Position numbers and translations under genes: made by a program
NCBI RefSeq assembly: GCF_932274485.2
Contig: NC_065884.2
Span: 24,723,622-24,787,621 of the forward strand
Direction: 5' to 3'
From: Patella vulgata
Lineage: Eukaryota > Mollusca > Gastropoda > Patellidae
DNA: 64,000 nt
Notes under the pieces: model-generated
Databases searched by the model: none
Told to the model about the DNA's origin: nothing
Seen by the model: only the letters and a program-made list of their open reading frames with translations
Shown: one piece after another, positions 22,311-35,970 of the stretch
How the letters are laid out: every line of letters begins with the position of its first letter
Position numbering within the stretch: the stretch's first letter is position 1

Positions 22311-23542
22311 AATGTGAATAACATTAAGGCTGCCAAAAAAGTATGCTACCATGCCTTTACGTTCAAAGCTATTCTTTGCTTCTACAGACAAGCGGTTGAT
22401 TTATGGTCCCTGTTACAAAATTTATACAATGGTGTTCCAATCTGCTTTAATCAAATACTGGTGTGATCACAATCTTAATATTATGAAGAAAATCTCAATA
22501 ATTTTTACATGTTTCTGGAAGATGCATGTCAAGTCCAACAAAAACATCAGGAATATTTGGCAAGATGAATCATCTCATCGTTTTTTATCCTGAATCCAAT
22601 TATTTATAGATTATCTCAAACATATCTCAATAAGATTATCTACTGAAATGGCTTCTGCTACAGCTTTTTAATATTCATCCATGAAGCACAGGAAGGATTA
22701 TAGCAGATCTGTAACAAGTGGAAGAAAACACTTATCACTCGCAGTCTGTAGTCTATTAAAGTGTCTTAACATTCACCTATATCACAAGTTTTCAATCTGA
22801 GTAAGAGTGCCCCTAGGACTACAAGTGGGGATCATGTTCAAGAAAAGAACTGTTTAATTAATCCGAAATTCCTAACTTATTTCGAGAAATCTGATTACCG
22901 ATTCCATTTCCATGTTTGCTCATCCTGGTAGTAGTATTGAACTAAAATATTTTCAAGACTACTCATCATTCTTTGAATTCCTGGCATCAAATATAATTCT
23001 ATCTATATTCAATAGCTCACACATGCCCACATAGTATATACAAAGGTTACAATCCACTAGAAATCATTTGCAGAAACCATAAGAAATGAAAAAATATAAT
23101 TCTGGTGACTTACGTGCACCCACGTTTGACAACACCTTAAGGTTTATTTCTGTTTGACATTTGAAATTGTTATCATTGTGTGGATATTATGTCTGTTTGG
23201 TCTGCCTATTATTTTTTTAACAGTTTTCCCCATGATGTTTATTAACCTACAAAGAAGAAATGTCAGTACATTGACCGCTGTAAAGATTCAATCAAACCAT
23301 ATACCGGTACCTTTAAAGGACAATGTTGGTGTCCATCAATATTACATATGTGATAGACTTGGTTAAAAAAAATTAACATCAGAGATCTTTACTACAATTG
23401 ATCCACAACAGGAATTAGAAGAATCTGAAAATGATGCAAATAAAGGAAAGTAATTATTGTTACTGACTGAAGTAGAGAGAGATAACAGAAACACAAATGA
23501 TTATCAACTGATTGATAATCTTGTGAAGACAAAGAGTTGCTG
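22311..23542. other. Intronic spacer, nothing recognised
   Basis: AT-rich, with no supported exon or element. Confidence 0.4.
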
Positions 23543-23546
23543 TTAA

Positions 23547-23844
23547 CCCGTTAAGCGTGACGTTTTTAAAACGTTAACTACCCCCTAATTGTGTAATTAA
23601 TTTGACGAAGAACTATGTACTATATTCTAAGAATAGGTTGGGGAAAATACCTCCAAGGCGTTATATTACACCCTACACACAATGAGTGTCAGTTGTCCAG
23701 GACATAATATAACATCCTACACATGCTGCGATCGTGGGAATTGCCCAAGTGACGAACTATGTTCTAAGAATAGGTTGGGGAAAATACCTCCAAGGCAGTG
23801 GCAGTTGTCTAGGACATTATATAACGACCTACGCAATTAACGGG
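23547..23844. mobile_element. piggyBac-like MITE
   Basis: Flanked by TTAA on both sides (23543-23546 and 23845-23848). It begins CCCGTTAA and ends with the exact inverse TTAACGGG. A TTAA target duplication with CCC...GGG ends is the piggyBac hallmark. Internally a ~40-bp phrase ('ctaagaataggttggggaaa' through 'cctccaaggc') occurs twice, at about 23626 and 23764, and 'cagttgtc(c/t)aggaca' also occurs twice. It has no coding capacity. Confidence 0.8.
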
Positions 23845-24197
23845 TTAAACAAGACTGTAAGAGGATAATTGTTCGAAACCAACAAATTATAAAAAGAATT
23901 GACTGTCACAAGATCAGAAAAAACAAGTAAAATAGAAAAAGTCTGTGAAATACCTAGTTTTGATTAATGCTTTATTTGTATTTTAAACATCAGTTACAGT
24001 TTATTCCAGTTGCCCAAAATATAAACTGATGTCAAACTAGTAACAATTTTTTAAAAGTTATATACCAACAGGCCTATATCCTCGTTCAAAAGCAAAGTTT
24101 TCTATGTCAAAATTACATTTGGAATGTGTTTTAACTGGGTTTTTTCACATAAAATCATATGCATAATATAACTGCGCTCTCACATTATGATCATTAA

Positions 24198-25466
24198 TTG
24201 GGTTGCAAAATTCCCGGGAATTTTGGGAATTTTCAATTTGGTGTCATAAACTGAAACCTGTGTCGCTATTAATGAGTTGCAAGTGACAGTAATATTTTAA
24301 TAACTAAAAGATACAAAACATATTATCTGATATGTCTTATATACTAAAATCAAATAACTAATAATGAGATAGTTCTGTTAAATTGTTCATACACAGTTTA
24401 CACATTCTATAATTAATGCTCAAAGTTAGGTAACTCTGCCATTTCATCATTATCTTCGAAATCATTATCTACATCATCATCGGTGGATAAAAGTGAGATT
24501 TTAGGTTCAGATGAATCTTCATGAATATCTGAAATTTCTGTTTTGGAAGGATCGTTGTCAGCTTCGAAGAGTTTCAAATTAGATCTTATACAGACCAATT
24601 TTTCAACACGTTCATTTGTTAATCTGTTTCTAACTTTTGTATGAGTTGTACCAAACAAAGACCAAATGCGTTCTGATGCTGCTGATGAAGTTGATATTGC
24701 AAGAATTAATGAAGCTATACTCGGAACAGCTTCTGATGCACACAGTCCCTTCCACCAAGTTGATGCAGAAATATATTTTGATGATGCCCAAATACTTTCT
24801 CCTTTCCACAATCCATCTTTTGACCGATATTTAGCCAAACTAGCCATTACTTTGCCATCATTAAGTTTGTAGTGTGATGCAAGGGAACTAATGAATCCAT
24901 ATTCTTTATCAATTTCCATATCACCAAGAGGTAAAGCATTTCGGTTAAAGTTGGGATCTAGCATATAGGCAGCGGCATGAATAAGCTTAAGGCAAAATTG
25001 CTTTCTTTTCTGTAAAAATCAAAGTACGGACTTCTCTTCAGCTTTTGTAAGTGGGGATTGCTGAACATTTTCAGTAAGTTTTGTTTCCAATTCATTGAAA
25101 ATTCTAAACACATCAGATAGAATTGCTTTATCTCCTTCTACTTCAGTTATTGCTTGAGCTATTGGTTCTATCAGCTTTAAAAAGTTTGTTAACATATCGT
25201 TATGATAACTTATTAAGTAATATCTTTAGGATATCAGCTTCAATACTGATAGATTCTATTATGGCTAATTCTTGCAGGGATACTTTTCCATCTAAAAGAC
25301 TTCTATACATTATGACTATTTTTAATAGTTTATATACATGAAAGTAAAAGAGAAAAGGAAATTCCAGTAAATAATTATAATCTTAGTATTTTTCAGTTCT
25401 AAAAATAGATTTGAAAATTCCCAACACTGAAAATTCCTAAAAAGTTTCCCATCCTTTGCAACCCTA
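24198..25466 (-). mobile_element. hAT transposon, internally deleted, with perfect 8-bp target duplication
   Basis: ATCATTAA occurs directly at both edges (24190-24197 and 25467-25474). Ends: TTGGGTTGCAAA at the left, inverse of TAGGGTTGCAAA at the right. The 1.27-kb element carries only the C-terminal part of a hAT transposase on the minus strand, so a larger autonomous parent has lost its 5' coding part. The clean duplication suggests a moderately young insertion. Confidence 0.88.
24413..25330 (-). pseudogene. hAT transposase C-terminal pseudogene
   Basis: The longest frame (24964-24413, 183 codons) contains the hAT dimerisation region: WWKGLCASEAVPSIASLILA, then STSSAASERIWSLFG and KVRNRLTNERVEKLVCIRSN, followed by an acidic tail. 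Upstream in the same frame, after one TGA at about 25028, the reading continues back to about 25200 (LTNFLKLIEPIAQAI..., FRIFNELETKLTENV). A further upstream piece (MYRSLLDGKVSLQELAIIES) lies in another frame. So there is one in-frame stop and one frameshift, with the zinc-finger and catalytic first half missing. The SASERIWS-type motif and conserved WW identify the family. Not active. Confidence 0.85.
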
Positions 25467-25909
25467 ATCATTAAAATGGTGATTCCCTCATCCTGCCTAG
25501 CTAGGGTGACTAGATTTGAATTATTATATGTGGAAATAAAGTAAGAATTAACAAATTTTGGACTAAAACAACATAAAAGATCTCACCTATTTACTTGGAA
25601 AGAAAAACAATTCCAAGGGATATGTGGGGTAAATGTATGTATCCCCTATATATACATTATAGGAAGGATATTTAAGTAAAGTATGTGGGAAGATATATTG
25701 AGAAACACTCATTTATCATGGTATATGAATGAGCTGATAATGTTCATCACCAGTATATGCTAATGCTACTCAATATTTTATTGCAACCTTAATGTGAACA
25801 TAGTATTGAATGGCATTTTAACAGTTCATTAACCCAGTGCTTTAGTCATTCTTAGTGCAACATACATACATATGATTATTTTTTTCTCTAGACATGTGTA
25901 ATGTTAAGG

Positions 25910-26045
25910 AGAGAATTTTTCCCAGGCAGTCAGATTTTCACCTACTCTTTATCAAATTCTAACTATCACAGGTTATTTTATGTCCATGCCAAAGTATATG
26001 ATGGACCACGTTTTTTTTTTCAACCCACAAGGCAACACTATATCA
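25910..26045 (-). mobile_element. Decayed SINE family B fragment
   Basis: 'cccaggcagtcagattttca', 'tatcacaggttattttatgt' and 'ccatgccaaagtatatgatg' are eroded versions of the phrases in the copy at 22.1-22.2 kb, in the same order. Confidence 0.4.
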
Positions 26046-29000
26046 GCTGATGACAGTTAAAGATACATTATGGGAGATTAGATAACGAGTTGGCAGTTCT
26101 CACTATAATAGTTAAAAACTAGATAATGTAAAGGCAATTTGCTGAAAATTTCAGTCAAATTGATCCACTATGAACCAAGAAATAAGTGATCTAAAGTTCC
26201 GCATAGCCTTGGTCATCATTACTGAAGTCGGTGCGACAAAAATCATAGTCTCGATTATCCATTTAATCGTTATATCGAGAAGGAAAGTTATGCAGCAAAT
26301 CAGATCATAATCCAACAATTATCGCAGGCTAGCGTTGACATCGAAAGTTGATTATGGTCTGGATACGTTAATTAATGTCTAATTGATAGTTTATATAACA
26401 TTTCAGGCCTAAAGAAAGACCTACAATAGGCAGATTTAGCTCTTGCATAATGTATGTTTAAGTTTGTGTTGGGTTTGAAAAATCCCATGATTCTTCCTGG
26501 CTCCTGCGAGGATTAGAATCTGGGACATTTTAGTTGAGAGTCCATTGACCTGACTGTTTTATTACCTCAAATCACCACCATTACTTTTATACCACTATAT
26601 GCCAGGAAGATGTACATCAGCTCTAGGAGATAACTATTGCATGCAAGTTGAGAGTTCTCAATTTAAACCAGCTTAATTTCTCTAAATAACATCAAAGTAT
26701 GACAAACACCATTCTTTATGGGCAGACGTTAATGACTAGTTACTTTACATATTGATCTGCCTGGTTAATTGAAGAGACACATACATGCATGTGTATCCAT
26801 ATATAAAATACTTACATGCTCTATGTTCTTATATGATCAGTCATCCTTCAATGAACAAGGCTAGTCAATTTATTGTCCAATTCTCTCATAATAAGCACCC
26901 TATTTTTTAAAGTATAATTTGAATAATTTGGGGGTTATTATTTGAATATGGTATGTGTACCACCACAAGTTCAAAGTCTTGATTCAAATCCAATCCCTCA
27001 TACAGTTATGTTTAATCTATGATGCTGTTCAGATGTAGGCAGGGTGCCCCACACAGTCAAAAGTCCTAATAAAAGTTAAATGCTACACTCTGCTGAACTA
27101 TAAACATGATACTTTTAAAACCAACTGATTAATAAATCAAGTACTTTTGGTTAAAATTAGCTGACCATCAGTGAGTACTGAGTAGATCATGACCTCAACT
27201 AGAGATTATATAGAATTTGGTTTTTCAGAACTTAAAATTTTGGTCCAAAAGAGTACAGAACCAAAATTTTCTGACTGAGTGTAAATCAGATTGTGTGTAT
27301 AATACAAAAATTTAATTTTATTTATCAGTCCACACCGAGGACGTTTATTATGTATGTGTTTTGTAAGTAAGAAAAAAAACACATATGCCAGTTGCTTCTG
27401 TATTGATGTTTACTGAGAGAAAATGGGTGTTCAGTATAAAATAACTGATTTTAGATTTTTGCTGTTCGGATGAATATATGCAAAATGGCTTTTTTGTAAT
27501 TGTTTTGAACTTGTAGTAAGCTGCCATGAGATAAATTCAGATCTGACAATTGAATTAAATGTAAACTATTTAATCTTGTAGAAAGTAAAATTGCCATGTC
27601 AAAAATTCAGATTTGAAAATAGGATGAAATAATGCAAGATAGCCTTTTTGTAAATGGTTTTATCTCGTAGAAAGTACAGTTGTCATGGACGCATAATTAT
27701 TCAATATTTAGTAATATTACCAAATATCTGTTTTATTATTTTCTCCTTGTGTAAAACTACCTTTAAACTGATATGCAATATATCTTTTATATCATCTGGC
27801 AGTCTGGTAAACTATTGACTCTTAAATAGTAGGTTTAGGTGAAGTACTCCTATACATATATATATATTGACCTACATTCTATGTTTATATATAGTGTGGT
27901 AAATATGTTATTAAGTTGGGTTTATCTATATGTTATAGACCTCCTACTACTGCACACTTTATTTACATAAATACACAGACCCAGGGACCTTTAAAACAAA
28001 AGATATTATTTATGGTTCTGACTTAATGTAGAAATAAAATCAGGCTGACTAACAACTACAACTGGATTATAGTTAATACATAATTATGGCTTCACCATAA
28101 TATACTGTTCAGATGCTTAAGCCATTAGCAGTTAGTAAATTTGTACAGCCAGAAAATATCCCCAACTACAGCTCCCATGACCTCCTCAAATTAGGGGCCC
28201 CAACGCTATTCATATGATTCTGGCAGTTTGGGGGGCTCTACGGAATATTAGTTTCGAGTGGTTAAAGAACTAAGATAATCTGGTTTAAAAAGCCCCAGTT
28301 CATCTTCATCATCTGAAAGTAATGATGCGACAGAAAACCCAGCTTAAAAGAACCAGTTCACTACTTGTATTCTTATGGAAGAATAATTATTGATTTATTT
28401 AGACGACAACGTTTCGAACAGTATGTGTTATAGTTTATTGCTCTATCCAGTTACTAAATGCCTCTAAAAGATTACTTGTATTCCAATTGGCCTGGGTTAC
28501 AGTATTAAGACTGTTGTGAGCTATGTAAACTGTGATAACATGTAGTATGTTCTCTAATTATGTGCATATTGCTGATATACAGGGAATACATGAAAAAAAA
28601 AAAAAATCAAAAATAACATACAGACAAGACTACAATGAAAGATCCCAATCAAAACATATAATAACTTCTGTTCTGCTACAGTTGCTTAAAAATAATTGTC
28701 AGAGAGAAACATCACAGCTGAATCCTACATTCCAAATTGGCCCCCAATGATTTAATAATACTTCTGACAGAAAAAACTCCCGAGATCTACACAAAAACAC
28801 ACAAATAAACAAAATGGAAAAACATAAACAGGTTTAGGAAAGGAACTTTCATTTTTGTAAATTAAAGTAATTAGCTGCTTATCAACAACTGTGCTTTTGA
28901 CTTGATATACTCTACTGGTTGATATTTCCTATAATGACTTTGAGTTCAAAAGTATTTGGGAGATATGCCATAAATACTGTAGTTAATGAATAAACCTGTT

Positions 29001-31191
29001 ATAATGGTATATATGATGTGCAAAAAAACTCAGATAACAACATTCAACTGGCAAACGATAACACACAGACATTAGAAAAATTAAGTTTAGTCTCAAATAT
29101 TTGTTACATAAAGAAGTTGTCTACTAGTATATATATTTTCAAAAGTTGTTATTACAAACTGAAGAAAATGCATGAAAATGACTCGAGCCAATACCAATTG
29201 TGTAAATCAATCAAATTGAAAGTAATATATGATTCCAAAAGCATCCATGAACACTTATGATCCACTTTCTCATTTGATTCCTCAAGATTAAGTATAACAA
29301 AACAAAATTTTTTTTTACCTAATCTGGCCAAGAGTTTTTCTTAAAGATACATTCTCACTGAAGAATTTATAGGGTAGTTATTTCCAATTAAAGTTTGGCA
29401 AATTTGGTATATTTTGAAAGTAGAGAAGACCAATCTTACTAGAAAAATACTGGATTCCCTCAAAAACATCCATGGTTCAAGCAGTGGGCAAAAATGTCAA
29501 GAGTATCACTAACTAGCAGCCCGATGGATTATTGTCTGCTAGCTTGACTTAGGGAGTGGTTGTCATTGTATGGTTAGGTAGTTTTGGGGACATTGAGGGG
29601 TTTAAACGTACAACAGAACAGACTCTGCAATTGAATGGCTGAAAAAGAAATTGGCAGAAGATAGTCCATGAATTTACTTAGGCTACAATATATATGGTAA
29701 ATGGACATTAAGTAATGACAAATGTATCTAGCAAAACATGAATTATTCTAATAAACAATGAGGTTTTGTCAGGTACATCATGCCAATATATTTGGTTGAC
29801 AATTTTCTGTTGTTTTCTTCCGACTTTTATTTTATTTCGTTTCAAATTCTTTCATATTCTGACATTCCAGTCAACGTACAGCCAAGAAAAAAAAAACCTG
29901 TGTTTACAGTTACTTGGTCCCCCAAAAAAGGTTTGGGAAATTTTTATATTTTTAAATTATTTTTTTTTTTTTCGTGGGGTTTATATTATCTATTTCCTAG
30001 CATTTTGAGCTTAATAACCGAGTAAGGTTCTTGAAAATAATACCAAAATTCTAATGTTGAAATTTGTCTACAGAAAATCAAGTTACAGGGCCTGGAAAAT
30101 GAAAGAAAAGTGTTTAGAGTCAGTGATTTTGGATAATAAAAATAGGGTCGGTTGGGTAACTATAATTTTTATTTTGACCTAACTATTCAGAAAGCGGGAT
30201 TATTATTTTCTTTAAATGGAACTGAATGGAGGTATGACTCCTTGTATAAATGACATTTCAGTGATCAGATGACAACGTGATGACAGCGAAGGTCCCTGTA
30301 GTAGTCTCAAATAGAGTCTGACATGTTGTCAGTGGTTCAAAATGGCAATTATCAATATTCAGATGACTGGAAAATAATCTAATCTTTTATGTATTTTTAA
30401 ATACATATTAAATATATCCCATATAAATGACATTACATATTTTGTCTCGTACATTGTTAATCTAAGGGTTTAATGGTGAGCTATTAACTTAGTTATCATT
30501 ATAACATTTAAATACAGACTGACATTCAACATAAATGATATTAAGTAATACACTGAATACAAATAAAGTATTTCTATTTGTATGAATTGTGTGGGTTGAA
30601 TTCTTCACATCCCATTCTCTATAATAACATATCCAGCACATATAATCAATAAATAACCGGGAACAATAGTTTGAGAAACAGATTAAAATTACAGCAACAG
30701 TAAAAGTCAATACTAGATACCAGTATCATATAATCTTACTGCAATGGTCCCGTTTCTTTGAACTGCCAAAAAGTGGAAATCGGGAATATAGGGATTGATG
30801 ATTGAGTTTATTCCCTGCCTATATATTATTTGGCTCTAATGATTTGACTTACTGAAAAAAGGGGAATGTATGTAAAATTGCAAAGATACTAGGTGATGAT
30901 GTTAAAGAGGTGAATGAGTTCTTTAAATAGTTATTTAAATAGTTGTGAAATATACATCAGAAAATATACTGTTGCATTTTCCCTGATTTTTGGCAATTTA
31001 AAGACATGCAAGGGTATTTAATATAATTCATATCGTTCACATTTACCTCAGGAGTCCAAAGTATCTAGGTCCTACTCTTTTAGTGTAAAGACATTTATTC
31101 TGGCTTGTTTTAACAAATATTATGATGTATGAATTATTTCTGAAAGAGCACTACATAATCTATACAATGAATACCTAACTCCTACTTACAT
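26046..31191. other. Gene-poor intronic stretch
   Basis: Five kilobases of AT-rich sequence within GRK intron 2. There are several short open frames, none with a domain or believable splice signals. Homopolymer and AT runs lie near 28588, 29308 and 29950-29970. Nothing else supported. Confidence 0.4.
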
Positions 31192-31467
31192 TGGGGGTTC
31201 AATGGCCGAATGGTTAGTGCGTGCGCGTTGTATCATAAGGTCTGTCATTGAGTTAACTGGCGTGGTTTTGATTCCCCGGTTGTATGTGACAAGGAGTAGG
31301 GTCACCTGTTCATCCTCGTGAGTTTCTCTGGGTCCTCTGGTTTCCTCCCTAAAGACCCTTACGCGCAAGCGAATTATTGAAATAAAAATGAACCATATAT
31401 TATGTTAGTCTCGAAATGACCTGGTTTGTGTCGAGTGGACTTTAAACCGCATTTCTCACTCTCTCCC
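31192..31467 (+). mobile_element. SINE family A copy, full length
   Basis: Best complete plus-strand copy. The tRNA-like head has an A box in 'atggccgaatggttagtgcg' and a B box in 'ggttttgattcc' about 55 bases later, a spacing that implies a long variable arm as in tRNA-Leu or tRNA-Ser. The body runs 'tatgtgacaaggagtagggt', 'tctggtttcctccctaaaga', 'gcgcaagcgaattattgaaa'. It ends in 'ggactttaaaccgcatttct' and a short (CT)n tail. Confidence 0.8.
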
Positions 31468-33353
31468 TACTTACATCAACAAGAGAAATTAAATATATTT
31501 GTTACAATGTTACACCTACACACATGTAGATGCAATTATAGATCCAACACTATTTATCAAATTTAAATCATCAATTTAAAGCAACGTAAAAATGAATAAA
31601 ATATCAAATTACAAGTATTGAAGTTTGTTGGCTTATTTAGGAAGGTTATTAAAAGCTCTGTCCCATCTTAACAACTTTTTGTTTATATCACTAAGTTTCA
31701 AATGATTTTTAACATTTAAATGAGGCTTATATGAACTAATTACACCTTATTCATACCCACAAACATGGATGATATACACAATAATCTTAGTTTTCTATAT
31801 ATAATGCTTCTTTAAGTAAGTTGTAAACAGGGAAATTATGACTGTGGGAAGTCAAATTAAACAGCAAAAGCTAAATATTACAATAATTTATATTCATTCT
31901 ACCCTGCATATTATAAATATAATTTATCATTTTGTAGGCATATGCAAATGCCACTATCAGTACTGTAAATAATTCCCATCTATCCATACAGAAAATCACT
32001 GATTTTATCAAAATCTGTGAATTATTGTTACTTTACCATACAGATGTAGACTTAAACCAACACAGCATCGTGGGTTAAATACTTCCAAATATGCATTATT
32101 TTCTTGTGCACTATTTGGTGAAAAAATTTTTTTGACAACCCTACAGGTATTGGGACTCATGGACCAAAGTCCAAAGTAAAAAAAAAGTCACCTGACTTTC
32201 TTGACAGATCATTATGATAATTTACAAATTTCCTCTGTGACAAAAATTTTCAGCGGTTGCCGAGGTTGGGAATGGTGTTATTCTCACCTGATTCACAAAC
32301 AAATAGTACACATCTAGATATAGCAATGCATTATTATTATAGTTAAATTATTTAGCCTATAGGGAAATATAGATATGTATACAATTGGTATATATTAATA
32401 TCCTTGTTAAGATCATTATAGATTATTTGTCAGAAACATTTTATATATATTAATAAACAGATTTACCTATCTGCTACTATACATCTGTTTACCTATTAAA
32501 TACTAATTATTACCAATCAACCGTTCCACTGACGTCACCAACCGACAATAAACTGAATGAATTTTATGATTAATCTATAATTACATTGATTTATCCCAGC
32601 TTTTTCCATTACAAAAAAATGCACCATTAAAAGCTTTGACAATTAAAGTCATAATGATTTCACAGCAAATAGAACACAATAGTTCTGTTGATGGAAAGGT
32701 TAATGTTCAAATCAATTAGGGAACAAACACGGGTCAGGATCCATAACTTTCGATTTGTGAGTAAGCATGTTTAAGGTCATTTAATGAATATTCAAAACTA
32801 GCCATTAGAATGACAATAAACATCATGGAGATGATAAATACTGAACTGCAGAATAAACGATAAATTCTATGGGGTAGGTGTATTCGTTTGGGAAGTAGGA
32901 GGTTTGAGTCATCTGCTAGTTAACAGAATAACGTGAGAGAAAGTCCAATAAGTATTTCCATTAATTAAAGGATTGATGCACTGTTTAGTGCTATAGGAAT
33001 CTACAATATTGTAATAGTTTCAATTCACCAATATACGGGTCATTACACTCACATTTAATTTATATTAAGTGTGTTAATTTTAGTGAAATCTATTTCTATG
33101 TCTTATAAGGATTATTATAAGGTCCATGGTTGGAGGTCCGATTTACAGGAAATTAATTATAAGCTGTTTAATTGTTGCTGTTATTTATTTGCTCCTGAAA
33201 TATTTATTTCTGATACTTAGAGAACACACGTTGATGAATTACATTCATTGAGAGTTGTGCAGTGTTAAATGCAAATGAAGCATCAAGCCTTTAAACAATA
33301 GACAAATAACAACTATAAGGTATTTTTTTTATAATTGTGATAATGAAGATAAT
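31468..33353. other. Intronic spacer, nothing recognised
   Basis: AT-rich sequence with no supported features. Confidence 0.4.
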
Positions 33354-33547
33354 TAAGAGAGAAGAGGAAGGGTTTAATATCCACACAACAATTACCTAGG
33401 TCATTTGGGGACTAACATATGGTTCAATTCGCTTGCAAGGGGTCTTGAGCAGTACAGGCAACTGAGACCAAAACTATGTCACATAACAAAATGACAGATC
33501 TTATGCTCTAAAGCCCACATCTAAGACCATTTGGCCACCCAACCCCT
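33354..33547 (-). mobile_element. SINE family A copy, diverged
   Basis: The tail-side 'agggtttaatatccacaca' is followed by 'gactaacatatggttcaatt', 'ggggtcttgagcagta' and, at the head side, 'agaccatttggccacccaac'. The middle of the element has lost about 40 bases relative to the copy at 31.2 kb. Confidence 0.65.
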
Positions 33548-33704
33548 ATAAGTATACAGAAATAAATATACATAATTATCTATAAAACCGTGTATCATTT
33601 GGTTGGATATAGTTTACTCACTCTACTCCTATTGTGTAATGTTATTCCACTACATATAAAACACCAGGATACTATACAGATTAAATCACTCTGATTAACA
33701 TATT

Positions 33705-34120
33705 AAAGGAGCTAAATCGCTAACATTTGGGACCTAGAAATTGACAAAAGTGGGTCGTAACGCATATAATACTGTAGTAGGAATGTATATAAACTGATTT
33801 ACATTCAATGGTTTTCGTTTTTACTCCAATTTCAAATCAGATATGTTTGGCGAAATAAGCCAGCAGTCTCAAGCGAGTGCAAATTTCTAGCGTCTGGTTA
33901 TTCCTGTCTACATAAGATCACAACATGAATGTTGATTTAATTTGACAAATAAATCGTGTTTTCAATGTTGAAGATTTTGGATGACATTGAGTTAGAGACT
34001 TAGCTACTTTAACATCAACAGATTTATCTATCATGTCTAAAAATACTAACTTGATACCAAATTCATAAATCAGTTACCCTGTGTCTCTAAGTGACTTTGA
34101 TATTAAAAAGATCTTGTTAT
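33705..34120. mobile_element. Foldback-family element, one arm
   Basis: 'aaaggagctaaatcgctaac' through 'gtatataaactgatttacat' at 33707-33805 is the inverse complement of 38880-38990. 'aagatcacaacatgaatgtt' through 'gacttagctact' at 33917-34008 is the inverse of the inner part of the right arm near 38480-38575. So this is one arm, with its terminal and inner parts, of the element described at 38128-38990. Confidence 0.6.
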
Positions 34121-34750
34121 ACTTTCAGAATCTCACTCCACCATTCCCCACCCCCATTATTCCCCATTCCTATAATTCCCCACCACTCTAGAACAGATGT
34201 AGAATAGATAAACTATAAGAAATATAATTTTCAAATAAACAAATTAAAGTCTGCTGCCAAGCTGCATGTTATAAATTACCAAGAAGTGCATCATTAAATT
34301 TAAACATGGTACATGGTTAGTGTATGGTAAAACAAACAGTTTTATTATACAAGAGCAACTATGTTTACAAACATTATTAATGACAATAGTCAAGATTCAA
34401 CCAGACATGCAGAATATATACAAAACTACAGGTACATGTAGCTGTAGGTCTGGTTGTCCAAAGCATCTAATTACACTCTCATGATGCATTTTTTTTTTCA
34501 AGAAAAGAAGCACATGCTGTCAGTTATTTTAGAGATCTTTAATATTACAGGAATCCAAAGTTAAAGGTAATTTATACTATTTTAACTCCCATTTAACTCA
34601 AGAAAACATCACAAGCCTATAATCTTTAAGATACTAGTGATACGATTTTTTCATGTAGTCATGTTGTTAGGTTCTTTGGTTCACTCTTGTTAGGGATACC
34701 GATACTGCCTTATGGGTGGTATAGCCAATACAATGTATCAGGACTGTTAG
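34121..34750. other. Intronic spacer
   Basis: A short CCCCA-rich patch lies near 34145-34185. Nothing else recognised. Confidence 0.4.
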
Positions 34751-34895
34751 ATGAGAGAGAGAAATGGGGTTTAACATCCACTCGCCAAAAACCCATAAAG
34801 TTGAACAGGCAACCCTATATGTACTCCTTGTCGCATACAAGTTGGGAATTTAAACCATACAGATCTAAAGTGCATTCAGCCCCCCCCCCCCCACA
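34751..34895 (-). mobile_element. SINE family A copy, internally deleted, with C-run
   Basis: 'agagagagaaatggggttta' and 'acatccactcg' jump directly to 'ccaaaaacccataaagttga' and 'ctccttgtcgcatacaagtt'. About 100 bases of the body seen in the other copies are missing. It ends in a run of 13 or so C at 34880-34892. Confidence 0.65.
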
Positions 34896-35756
34896 AAGTG
34901 AATACGTGTTTTAATATGTAATGCTAAAAATAATTTATTGAACTGCAAGCTGCAAGGATAGGGTCCTTTTAATAATGGAATGACTTTATAGAAGCTTGCA
35001 ACCAAATAGTAATTTTTCTTTTAATTTATTCAAATCTTTGTCATATGTCAGTAATTAAGTAATGTACATGGTTTATTCTTAGTCCAATGCAAGAACCAAT
35101 AAGTTCAGCATCCTCTGCTTAGTGCATCTATTGTATAATAGTATTCATATAGATCTACAAAGTCATTCTACTGTATCGGTCATATAATGGGATTGTGGTC
35201 CAGACAGGATGAACACTAACGAAATTCACAATTTTTATCCAGAAACTAACCCAATAAAGGAGAGAGTTGTTAAGACTTCTTCCAACATTTTACTGACATA
35301 AACAAGTTCATATTTATACATCCTTAATAGCTTACTCACTGGGATTGAGACTTGACAATATAAGGATTAAAACAATTTCCCTGTATGAGACGTACTAAGT
35401 CCCAGCGTACAATTATCCCATCTTGAGCTAAAGAGCTTTAGTTGTAAGGATTGCCATATCTCCCAACTCACACTTTTTAATATTCTTATACTACAGTATG
35501 ATATTTTTCCAGGTATATTCAGATTATAATAATTTATCAAGCATATTCTATTACAATAGAAAAATTCCAAAGGTTTAATTATTGGGGGGAGCCAGAAATT
35601 CTGAAAGCTATTTTATATCTACAGCTATTGACCCCTTACATATTCAAAATATAATCACCACTTTATATATTTTTTGGACAGTTCGACCATTATTAAAAAA
35701 TTTAATGCTGTTACAATATAGTGCTATCAGTCCTAACTGGCAGTCATATTCCAAGT
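34896..35756. other. Intronic spacer, nothing recognised
   Basis: AT-rich sequence with no supported features. Confidence 0.4.
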
Positions 35757-35970
35757 AAATGAGGGTTCATCCCAGTGTTGACCAAGACCAAGAAAGTTCC
35801 CTGGGATTTTTCAAGGTGGTGTAGGAAGGTGTCTAGTGCATGTAAAAGAACCCTTGACAGTTGGAATTCGATATAAGAGTAGGCCATAGCGCTGCTGTCT
35901 GGGCAAAATTTCCCTCATGCCCGTCTATTAGCTTAGTCTTGGCAGAAAAGTAAACACCATTTCATTTCCT
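35757..35970 (+). mobile_element. SINE family B copy, body and tail
   Basis: Plus orientation: 'gcatgtaaaagaacccttga', 'cagttggaattcgatataag', 'agtaggccatagcgctgctg', 'tctgggcaaaatttccctca', 'ccgtctattagcttagtctt', then 'aagtaaacaccatttcattt'. The tRNA-like head is not recognisable. Confidence 0.7.

Noticed and set aside
31192-31270. Possible tRNA-Leu or tRNA-Ser gene
   Set aside because: A and B boxes are present but the acceptor stem does not pair, and the sequence continues into a SINE body repeated about ten times in the window. It is a SINE head.
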